Source: JBDKGV01 sp039798005 (GTDB lineage: Bacteria; Fibrobacterota; Fibrobacteria; UBA5070). From it: DNA of 6,623 bases. Shown here piece by piece: positions 1-5,693 of the stretch (positions are counted from its first letter, which is position 1; every line of letters starts with the position of its first letter). The stretch is from contig JBDKGV010000197.1 of assembly GCA_039798005.1 (NCBI GenBank), positions 1 to 6,623 of the forward strand, read 5' to 3'. The translations under genes were made by a program, and so were the position numbers. The notes beneath the pieces were generated by a model that was given only the letters and a program-made list of their open reading frames with translations, was not told the DNA's origin and made no database searches.

Positions 1-969
1 CTGCCAGGCAAGCAAATGCCGGGAGGCGATCGTCTCGGACGGGTCGTCCCATTCGAGCGCATCGAAGGCCGGTTGGAAGGATCGCTTGCAGACGTGGGGG
101 AAGTTCCACAGCAACATCTGGTGGAACTCGCGCCAGATCAGCTCGTCGGACCATTTGACGGAATCTGTCAAACATTCCCGAAAAAGGCGCCGGACCGAAA
201 TCGTGCCGAATCGCAGCGCGGTGGCGAGTCCGCTGGTCCCGTCCCGTGCCGGGATGTCGCGGTCGACCGGATAGGCCTCGAGACGGGGACGGAAGGATTC
301 CCATTGCGACAAGGCGCCGCTCTCACCGGTGGGAAAGACGGGTTCGTGGTCCGCGAACCCCAAGCGTTCGAGGGACGGGATCGCCTCGTGCCCAAGCCCT
401 TCGGCCGGAGCAAGGAGGTTTGCGGCAAGATCGGTGGATGGCGCGGGGGCAAGGAGTTCGGGGCGGGACTCCACCAGCTTGCGCCAAGCGTTCCGGTAGG
501 GGGTGAAGACCCGGTAGGGAAGCCCGCCTTGGTTGAGGAGTTCGTCCCTCTCGAGAATCGTGGCGTCCTTCCAAGTGCGGAAACCCAAGCCCTTGCCCTG
601 ACAAAATCCGTCCACCGACGCGTCGCGTGCCAGGCGGGCCGGTTCCTGGTCGTGGTTGCAGTGGATCGATGCCAGTTCCGGGAAGGAAGGAAGCAGCCGT
701 TCGAGTTCCGGAAGGACGGTTCCGTGCAGGCAAAGGAGGCGCGACCCTCGCGCTTCAAATGCCCGCGCCAATTGCGTGAGGCTCCGGTGGATCCAAGCGA
801 CGCGCCGATCCAAAGGATCGAGGTGGTCCAGGATGTCGCGATCGAAGAGGAACAACCCGGCGGTGGTGCCTCCGCGCTCCCGGGCCTCCTCGAGCGCGCG
901 GCAAAGTCCAAGGTTGTCGTCCAGTCGCAAGTCCCGGCGGAACCAGAAGAGCGTCCGGACGGATCTCAC
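1..969 (-). CDS. phrB: Deoxyribodipyrimidine photolyase, class I (partial, C-terminus beyond window)
   Basis: Light-driven, FAD-dependent cytoplasmic repair of cyclobutane pyrimidine dimers. Translating the minus strand from 969 gives 323 residues without a stop, so the gene runs off the left edge. The N-terminal antenna (Rossmann-like) domain opens with RTLFWFRRDLRLDDNLGL (residues 5-22) and ends near YRVFTPYRNAW (about 152-162). The FAD/DNA-binding domain shows TSGLATALRFGTIS (245-258) and ELIWREF (276-282), whose Glu and Trp match E. coli PhrB E274 and W277. The sequence stops at LAWQ, just before the expected G-x-TGYP-x-(V/I)DA segment, so about 70 % of a usual 470-residue enzyme is present. 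The start is GTG at 969-967; no ATG lies near, and the conserved family N-terminus begins four codons later. This GTG overlaps the stop of the upstream M16 gene (GTGA), and no clear Shine-Dalgarno is seen, so translation probably depends on coupling. A 6-4 photolyase or cryptochrome is possible but less likely. Confidence 0.95.
   Translation of the reverse strand, partial: MRSVRTLFWFRRDLRLDDNLGLCRALEEARERGGTTAGLFLFDRDILDHLDPLDRRVAWIHRSLTQLARAFEARGSRLLCLHGTVLPELERLLPSFPELASIHCNHDQEPARLARDASVDGFCQGKGLGFRTWKDATILERDELLNQGGLPYRVFTPYRNAWRKLVESRPELLAPAPSTDLAANLLAPAEGLGHEAIPSLERLGFADHEPVFPTGESGALSQWESFRPRLEAYPVDRDIPARDGTSGLATALRFGTISVRRLFRECLTDSVKWSDELIWREFHQMLLWNFPHVCKRSFQPAFDALEWDDPSETIASRHLLAWQ
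155..173. repeat. 19-bp quasi-palindromic motif, copy A (in photolyase gene)
   Basis: The plus strand reads TTGACGGAATCTGTCAAAC. Extended by one T at 154 it contains perfect six-base arms TTTGAC and GTCAAA around seven bases. It matches copy B at 18 of 19 positions and is AT-richer than the surrounding coding sequence. In the gene it encodes LTDSVK, in the same frame as copy B. Confidence 0.5.
599..612. repeat. Degenerate copy C of the quasi-palindromic motif core
   Basis: Read on the minus strand, 612-599 is GACGGATTTTGTCA, matching the core of copy B (GACGGAATTTGTCA) at 13 of 14 positions, in the opposite orientation relative to the genes. The flanking arm bases are not conserved and it lies in photolyase codons (DGFCQ), so it may be coincidental. 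Confidence 0.25.
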
Positions 970-2594
970 TTCAGGTCGCTGCGAAGCAGGTCGTCCTTCG
1001 AAAGGAGATGCACCGGGCCGTAGCTGGACAGGGCGGGGGAACCGTCCGCCGGGGTGGCAAGCAGCGCCTCCTTGGGTCCGGCCACGACGATCCGCAACTC
1101 CTCGGGCTTGAAGTGCTTGCGGAAGACCTCAAGGACCAGGCTCTCGGGAATGGTGTCCATGGCCTTCTGGTAGGTGCGGAAGTGGTCATCCTTCCGGCCC
1201 CAGGCGGCGCTTTGGGAGAACATCTCCGCGGTCCCTTCGGGCGTATCGAAGAGCGTGGGAAGCGCGGCCTTCAGCCCTTTGCGCGCCTTGTCCAGCTCGC
1301 CGGGCTTGAAGCCGGCCTCGCGCAGCTTGCGCACCTCCTCGAAGACCAGCGCGATGGCGCGGTGGGCCGAGGCGCTCTTGGTCTGGAGATCCACGCCAAG
1401 CAGGGCCTCGCGGTCGTAGTCGGAGCCCGCAAAGGCGCTCACATGGTAGGCCAGGCCCTCGTCGGAGCGGATCCGATCGACGAGTCGGGTGCCGAAGCCC
1501 GATCCCAGGGCTTGGCAGGCGAGCATCAGCGGATAGTAGTCGGGGTGGTCGCGGCGCACGAAGCGGGTTCCGATCTTCACGAAGGCCTGGGTGGCCTCGA
1601 CGGGAGCGAGCCAGACGCCGGCCTCATGCCGGGGCGGAAGCTCGGGGAGAACGGCGAGCTTGGGGCTGGCTGCGCCCGAGAGAAGTTTTGTCAATTTTTG
1701 TCGAATCAAGGGGCGATCGACCTTGCCCGCCACCGCGATCACGCAATTGCGGGCGCGGAACCGCTCCGGGAGCCTTTCCGCCAGATGGGAGGGCGTCAGG
1801 CGCGCGACCTGCGCGGAGTCCGGACGTCGGGTCCAGGCGCTCGGGCCGTATTGCACCTGGCTCCATGCGGCGTCCAGGACCTGGGCCGGAGCATCCAACC
1901 GGTGCTCGATGGCCTGGAACATCTCGGACTTGAGGATGGACAGGCGCGCCGTGTCGAAGGCGGGCCTGGTCAGCATTTCGCCCAGGAGGTCGAGCAGGAA
2001 GGGGATGTCCCGGCTGAATCCTTGGACCGCCGCTTGGCTGCGGACGGATCCGATGCCGGTGGAGATGTCGGCGCCCATGACCTCCAGGGTGTCGTCGATC
2101 CAACGGGCGTCATGGAACTTGGTCCCGCCTTGGCGCAGCATGCTCCCGAGGACCTGCGAGGTCACGGCCTCGAAGGGGGAAAGCCCCAGAGTGCCTTCCT
2201 TCCAAAGGAAGCTGATGCTTGCGATGGGCAGTTGGGCGTCCTCGACCCAGTAGACCTCGGCTCCGTTCTCCAAGGTGTCCGCGCGCGAGGAGAGCAACGG
2301 CGGGGTGTAGGGGATCGGGTGGCTGACCAGGGAACGGTAGCTGGCCGGGATGGTGGAGGCACCGGCCACGGGTGGTGTCGCCTGGGCCTTGCCGGCCGGG
2401 ACCGGCGATTCGTCCCCGACAGTGTCGTTCATGATGGATTCGTCGCCGGTGAGTCCGCCGCGGACCTTGGGGCTGGGGTCGTACTGCCCCTTCTCGGGAA
2501 GGGCCTTGAGGCCTGCGCATCCGGCCAGGGCCAGGGAGCCCAGGGCCAGGGCGAGAAGGGGATTCTTGACGGAATTTGTCAAACGGGCCTTCAT
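966..2594 (-). CDS. Lipoprotein M16 peptidase homologue, non-catalytic subunit
   Basis: A 542-residue M16 (insulinase/pitrilysin) family protein predicted to lack its own zinc site. The N-terminus is a lipoprotein signal with lipobox LAGC (Cys26), followed by a low-complexity linker rich in Pro, Asp and Ser up to about residue 100. The first M16 domain (about 105-305) has QVLGS at 147-151 where the catalytic HxxEH should be, so both His and the Glu are replaced. The second domain (about 325-520) keeps the R-x-R-S-D-EGLAY motif (374-383) typical of the M16 C-terminal half. By analogy with known two-subunit bacterial M16B peptidases and with mitochondrial processing peptidase, it probably pairs with the catalytic subunit encoded just upstream and supplies substrate-binding residues; this is inference. 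The start at 2594 is chosen because it gives a perfect lipoprotein signal, an ATGA overlap with the preceding gene and an AGAGG Shine-Dalgarno. The frame is open further upstream (ATG at 2990), but that part lies inside the preceding gene and looks unlike protein. Confidence 0.92.
   Translation of the reverse strand: MKARLTNSVKNPLLALALGSLALAGCAGLKALPEKGQYDPSPKVRGGLTGDESIMNDTVGDESPVPAGKAQATPPVAGASTIPASYRSLVSHPIPYTPPLLSSRADTLENGAEVYWVEDAQLPIASISFLWKEGTLGLSPFEAVTSQVLGSMLRQGGTKFHDARWIDDTLEVMGADISTGIGSVRSQAAVQGFSRDIPFLLDLLGEMLTRPAFDTARLSILKSEMFQAIEHRLDAPAQVLDAAWSQVQYGPSAWTRRPDSAQVARLTPSHLAERLPERFRARNCVIAVAGKVDRPLIRQKLTKLLSGAASPKLAVLPELPPRHEAGVWLAPVEATQAFVKIGTRFVRRDHPDYYPLMLACQALGSGFGTRLVDRIRSDEGLAYHVSAFAGSDYDREALLGVDLQTKSASAHRAIALVFEEVRKLREAGFKPGELDKARKGLKAALPTLFDTPEGTAEMFSQSAAWGRKDDHFRTYQKAMDTIPESLVLEVFRKHFKPEELRIVVAGPKEALLATPADGSPALSSYGPVHLLSKDDLLRSDLK
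2525..2551. repeat. Four CCAGGG hexamers in the signal-peptide coding region
   Basis: CCAGGG occurs at 2525, 2531, 2540 and 2546, as two tandem pairs separated by AGC. On the minus strand it encodes the alternating Leu-Ala core of the M16 lipoprotein signal peptide. Gain or loss of a hexamer would keep the frame and only change the length of the hydrophobic segment. Confidence 0.5.
2566..2584. repeat. 19-bp quasi-palindromic motif, copy B (start of non-catalytic M16 gene)
   Basis: The plus strand reads TTGACGGAATTTGTCAAAC, with arms TTGAC and GTCAA. It differs from copy A only at 2576. It lies within the first ten codons of the lipoprotein gene and encodes LTNSVK of the signal peptide n-region. 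On the minus strand it contains TTGACA, a match to a -35 element, but no convincing -10 follows. Confidence 0.5.
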
Positions 2595-4069
2595 CGGCGA
2601 GCCTCTTTCGGCTTGTTGGTCAGGATGCCGACGGTCGAACGTTCTGGCAGGAGATGGGTGGATGCGATCTTGCGGATCCGGTCGGCCTCCACCTTCTGGA
2701 CCGCTTCGGGGAAGGTGTTCACGAGTCTCCAGTCGCCGTAGATGGCGCTGAATCCCAGCTCGGTGGCAAGGCTTTCCATGTCGCGCATCTGGCGCAACTT
2801 GCCCATGGTGACCTGGTTCTTGACCCGCAGGAGCTCGCGCGGCTCCACCGGGCGCGTCTTGAGCGAATCGAGGATCCTCCAGATCTCCGTCTCGATGCGG
2901 GCGATGTCCGCTCCGGGTGCCGGGACCGCATGGATGCGCACCACCGAGGCCAGGCCCTGGACGTAATGGGAAGCTTGAGCGTCGGTGCAAAGGCGCAGGG
3001 AATCGACCAGGGTGGCGTAGAGTCGACCGCTCTGGCCGGAAAGGATGCCGGTCAGCACCTCGACCGAAGGGGCGGCCGAATCCATGATCGGCGGGGTCTG
3101 GAAGAGGATGTCGATGCGCGGCTTGGCCTGGTCGCGTGCGACCAGAAGGCGCTTCTGACCGGCGGGTTCCGGGTCGCGGGTGACGACCTCGGGGAACTGC
3201 GCCCCCTTGGGGATCGATCCGAAGTAGCGGGAGGCCAGGGCGAAGGCGCTGTCGGGATCGATGGCTCCGGTCAGCACCAGGATGGCGTTTTGCGGACCGT
3301 AGTAGCGCTTGTAGTGCTCTTCGGCCAAGGCGCGATCGTAGTTCTCGATGTCCGATGGCCAGCCGATGGTGGGGTTCCCCAGCGGATTGGCCTCCCAGAA
3401 CATGCGCTCGAGGGATTCCCAGTACCTGCCGTCGGGGCGGTTCTCGGTGCGAAGGCGGCGTTCCTCCCTGACCACATCGCGCTCGGCGTAGAAGTCACGC
3501 ATCACCGCATGCTGCATGCGGTCGCTTTCCAGCCAGTAGAAGAGTTCGACCTCCGATGGGGGGAGCGTCACGAAGTACGCCGTTCCCACATCGGTGGTGA
3601 AGGCGTTGAGTCCGGTGCCGCCCTTCTCGCGCAGGACCTGCCAGAGCTCGTCCTTGACGAAGTACCGTCGATGCCGGGAGTTGAGCGTGTCCATCTCCTG
3701 GCGCAGCCGCTTGGCATTGGTCGCATCCCCGCTGCGCACGGCCTTTTTCACAAGCGCATGGAGCGAATCGATGCGTGGCAGGTAGACGGCGTCCTGGGTG
3801 CTGTCGGATGTGCCGACCTTTCTCGTGCCCTTGAAGAGCATGTGCTCGAGCATGTGGGCGATACCGGTCGCGCCGGGATGCTCGTGCACCGATCCGGTCG
3901 CATAGAACAGTCGGCATGAGACCGACGGGACGGATGGATTGGGATGGACCAGGACCCGAAGGCCATTGGAGAGAACGGTGTCTCTCACCACGAGTCGGGT
4001 GGCCTCCTGGGCCTGGGCAACGGTTGCCGCCAGACAAAGGCCGGCCAGATGCAAAAACGATCGCTTCAT
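2591..4069 (-). CDS. Secreted M16 family zinc metallopeptidase, catalytic subunit
   Basis: A 492-residue exported protease of the M16B type. It has a Sec signal peptide (MKRSF..., hydrophobic core 6-18) with a likely signal peptidase I site after AQA (residue 20). The inverted zinc motif HMLEH is at 72-76 and continues as MLFKGT. The third zinc ligand is expected to be a Glu in VVREERR (199-205, probably E203). About 50 charged, helix-prone residues (about 95-145) separate the two parts of the zinc site, a spacing I recognise from one bacterial M16 subfamily. GGTGLNAFTTD (150-160) and FYWLESDRM (177-185) are further family hallmarks. The second, inactive-type domain (about 235-485) contains SGQSGRLY (344-351) but no GLAY motif, which is found in the next gene instead. 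It probably degrades peptides in the periplasm together with that lipoprotein; substrates are unknown. It begins the three-gene overlapping run (M16, M16, photolyase) and has a strong Shine-Dalgarno. Confidence 0.95.
   Translation of the reverse strand: MKRSFLHLAGLCLAATVAQAQEATRLVVRDTVLSNGLRVLVHPNPSVPSVSCRLFYATGSVHEHPGATGIAHMLEHMLFKGTRKVGTSDSTQDAVYLPRIDSLHALVKKAVRSGDATNAKRLRQEMDTLNSRHRRYFVKDELWQVLREKGGTGLNAFTTDVGTAYFVTLPPSEVELFYWLESDRMQHAVMRDFYAERDVVREERRLRTENRPDGRYWESLERMFWEANPLGNPTIGWPSDIENYDRALAEEHYKRYYGPQNAILVLTGAIDPDSAFALASRYFGSIPKGAQFPEVVTRDPEPAGQKRLLVARDQAKPRIDILFQTPPIMDSAAPSVEVLTGILSGQSGRLYATLVDSLRLCTDAQASHYVQGLASVVRIHAVPAPGADIARIETEIWRILDSLKTRPVEPRELLRVKNQVTMGKLRQMRDMESLATELGFSAIYGDWRLVNTFPEAVQKVEADRIRKIASTHLLPERSTVGILTNKPKEARR
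2602..2606 (-). promoter_or_regulatory. Shine-Dalgarno site of the non-catalytic M16 lipoprotein gene
   Basis: AGAGG on the minus strand lies seven bases before the ATG at 2594-2592, inside the last codons of the catalytic subunit gene. It supports starting the second M16 gene at 2594 rather than at the upstream in-frame ATG at 2990, and suggests independent ribosome loading in addition to ATGA coupling. Confidence 0.55.
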
Positions 4070-4076
4070 GAATGAA

Positions 4077-4081
4077 CTCCT
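4077..4081 (-). promoter_or_regulatory. Shine-Dalgarno site of the catalytic M16 gene
   Basis: The minus strand reads AGGAG followed by a seven-base spacer and the ATG at 4069-4067. This is the strongest Shine-Dalgarno in the window and fixes the start of the signal peptide. It fits this gene being the first of the M16-M16-photolyase run. Confidence 0.75.
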
Positions 4082-4084
4082 GTA

Positions 4085-4108
4085 GAGACTCTAGAGATAG
4101 CAAGTCTC
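4085..4108. repeat. Six-bp inverted repeat (GAGACT / AGTCTC) upstream of the M16 gene
   Basis: GAGACT at 4085-4090 and AGTCTC at 4103-4108 are perfect complements around a 12-base loop that itself overlaps the palindrome CTCTAGAG (4089-4096). It sits immediately upstream of the Shine-Dalgarno of the catalytic M16 gene, so it would fall in the leader RNA or near the promoter. It could be an operator or RNA hairpin; chance cannot be excluded for arms this short. Confidence 0.35.
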
Positions 4109-4157
4109 GACGATCATGGACAAGCCTTGGCGATCGGATGCGATCCCGCGATCGGGG

Positions 4158-5693
4158 CTACTTGCTGCGAACGGTGCTTGAAAGGGGGCGCTGGGTCGCC
4201 CAAGACAGCCGGATCCAGTCCGCCGAGCGAGCCGTTTCCTGGAAGCGCACCTCGTCGAGCATGCCTGTCAGCACGCCCAAGCCGTTCGGGTGGCGTCCGA
4301 AAAAGACGGGCATGGTCCGGGAGAAGGAATACGCAGCGGCTCCGATTCCTTGGAGGATTCCATCGACATAGAGTCGAAGCGTGTCATGACTCCATTGTCC
4401 GGTGACCAGATGCGCGCTCCCGTCGTTGAGGGGGCGTTGGGAACACACAGTTGCCGGGATGGAGCCCGTGCTCGTGTCGGCAAGCGTGAAGCAGGCGCCC
4501 GCCTCATCCCCGGAGCGGTGCAGTCGCGGCCCGTAGGGCCCGGCCGACAGGATGGCATCCAGACTCAGACCCTGGCTTTGCGGCAGCACCCAGGCATCCC
4601 ACTGGAAGGCCGAGGTTGCACCTTGCCAATTCACGGAAACCAAGGCCGCACTGTCGCTTGCAAAGCTGCGGGCAGGGCCGGCAATCGTTCCGTTGGCGAG
4701 GGTTCCAGCAAGGTTCAACATCTGCGACGATCCGGAGGCATCCAGCGAATTTTGCATGTGCCAGACGGATTGAAACCCTTCGGAGGGGCGGAACACCGTC
4801 CCCCCCTTGGAAAGGGAGGCTTGGGTGCCGCCCCACACCAGGACCAACGGGATGGAATCCCGCACCGGTACATCGACCCGGACCCACAGCTCGGCCTTGC
4901 CTTGCTTGACGTCCCAACGCTCGATTTCCATGGGAAGCACCTTGTCGGACTGCAAGACCCGCAGGTCTGCTCCCATGGGGCTTGCGGTGGCAAAAGGGAA
5001 CCACGAGGAATCCAGGCGAAGCAGGAGCGGGAATCCTTCGATCGGCGCTTGCACGCCTGCGCTCCGGGCATCCACGAACACGGTGTCACGGCGCATGCCA
5101 TCGGGCTTTGGAGCGATGTCAGGATTGACCTGGGATCCGGGGGCGAGTTGAACTTGGGCCTCGCCCGCGAGGGTGTCGAAGAGCGCTTCGATGGTCAGGT
5201 TGCCGGGAGGAAGGGAATCCAGGACGAAGCTGCCGTCGCCTTCGGTCCAGACCCCACCGGCTCTCCCGGGAATCCGGATCCAGGCGCGCACGACCCCTTG
5301 AGGCAGGAGGGCCGTGCCATGGACGGATCCGATGCGCGCAAGGGCGACGGCTGCAGGCTTGGCTTCATCACGGCCGGCACGCCATTCCCACCATGCGCCG
5401 TCGGCATTGCGGTGCGCTTCGATCCGGAAGGTACCGGTCGGCAATTCCGTCCGGATCCAGCCGAGGCTGTCGGTTTCCAAGCGCCGGGCCGAAGGTGGGG
5501 TGGTGGTGTCGCCCGCCTTGGCGCGATAGTCGGCAGGCACGATGCGTACGGTGGTGCGGGCGGCGGGTACGCCGACGGAATCCGTGAACTGGACCGCCAA
5601 GGCGTTTCCGGTCTCGATTCCGCCACCACCTCCGGATACCTGCTCGGCGCATCCGTAGAGCAACAGCGGGACGATCGCAAGAAGTCGCCGCAT
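4158..5693 (-). CDS. DUF2341/LamG-domain lipoprotein, probable surface ligand-binding protein
   Basis: A 511-residue predicted outer-membrane or surface lipoprotein. The signal peptide ends in LLYGC (Cys15), with Ala at +2. A flexible GGGGGIETGN stretch (21-30) follows, a motif I associate with Fibrobacterota lipoproteins. Two beta-sandwich, carboxypeptidase-regulatory-like repeats come next (about 31-95 and 122-185; the second reads EGDGSFVLDSLPPGNLTIEA). A DUF2341 domain lies at about 218-290 (GADLRVLQSDKVLPMEIERW, then ELWVRVDVPV) and a LamG/concanavalin A-like domain at about 303-502, with LYVDG (441-445) and GMLDEVRFQETARSADWIRL (477-496). Such domains commonly bind glycans or proteins; no catalytic motif is seen, so an adhesin or binding role is inference. 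Cys401 and Cys417 could form a disulfide. The start at 5693 is preferred over an in-frame ATG at 5795 because it gives the lipoprotein signal and because TGATG joins it to the regulator's stop. No strong Shine-Dalgarno is visible, so coupled re-initiation is likely. Confidence 0.88.
   Translation of the reverse strand: MRRLLAIVPLLLYGCAEQVSGGGGGIETGNALAVQFTDSVGVPAARTTVRIVPADYRAKAGDTTTPPSARRLETDSLGWIRTELPTGTFRIEAHRNADGAWWEWRAGRDEAKPAAVALARIGSVHGTALLPQGVVRAWIRIPGRAGGVWTEGDGSFVLDSLPPGNLTIEALFDTLAGEAQVQLAPGSQVNPDIAPKPDGMRRDTVFVDARSAGVQAPIEGFPLLLRLDSSWFPFATASPMGADLRVLQSDKVLPMEIERWDVKQGKAELWVRVDVPVRDSIPLVLVWGGTQASLSKGGTVFRPSEGFQSVWHMQNSLDASGSSQMLNLAGTLANGTIAGPARSFASDSAALVSVNWQGATSAFQWDAWVLPQSQGLSLDAILSAGPYGPRLHRSGDEAGACFTLADTSTGSIPATVCSQRPLNDGSAHLVTGQWSHDTLRLYVDGILQGIGAAAYSFSRTMPVFFGRHPNGLGVLTGMLDEVRFQETARSADWIRLSWATQRPLSSTVRSK

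Larger units (their letters stand above)
4070..4157 (-). promoter_or_regulatory. 88-bp intergenic region, probable promoter region of the M16-photolyase genes
   Basis: This is the only clear intergenic gap within the gene set and the natural place for a promoter. On the minus strand TTGTCC (4123-4118) and TATCTC (4099-4094) are 18 bases apart and could be weak -35 and -10 elements, but they match the sigma-70 consensus poorly. GCGATC occurs three times on the plus strand (4130, 4140, 4148), and there is a GAGACT/AGTCTC inverted repeat. Just after the lipoprotein stop, CCCG-ATCG-CGGG (4156-4145) could form a four-pair hairpin but has no T-run, so it is not a convincing terminator. Read-through from the upstream pair remains possible. 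Confidence 0.4.

Noticed and set aside
168..911. Minus-strand open frame of 247 codons
   Set aside because: It is out of frame with the photolyase, which fills the same stretch with conserved motifs; the 247-residue translation is low-complexity Ser/Arg/Pro-rich.
900..1000. SOS (LexA-type) box near the photolyase start
   Set aside because: No TGCNC-N4-GTGCA-like or CTG-N10-CAG-like palindrome convincing enough to call, and the region is coding sequence of the upstream gene.
2416..2426. Perfect 11-bp palindrome CGACAGTGTCG
   Set aside because: It lies in linker codons of the M16 lipoprotein (NDTVGD), occurs once and does not match the TTGAC-N7-GTCAA motif; probably chance.
1008..2741. Long plus-strand open frame (577 codons), with similar ones at 16-1023, 2576-3919 and 4290-5810
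   Set aside because: They run opposite well-supported genes with clear domains; their translations have no family motifs and are Gly/Arg/Ala-rich, as expected from antisense frames in GC-rich DNA.
2595..2990. N-terminal extension of the M16 lipoprotein from an ATG at 2990
   Set aside because: The extra 132 residues lie inside the catalytic subunit gene in another frame and look random; starting at 2594 gives an ideal lipoprotein signal and an ATGA overlap.
4145..4156. CCCG-CGAT-CGGG hairpin as a terminator after the lipoprotein gene
   Set aside because: Only four stem pairs and no T-run on the transcribed side.
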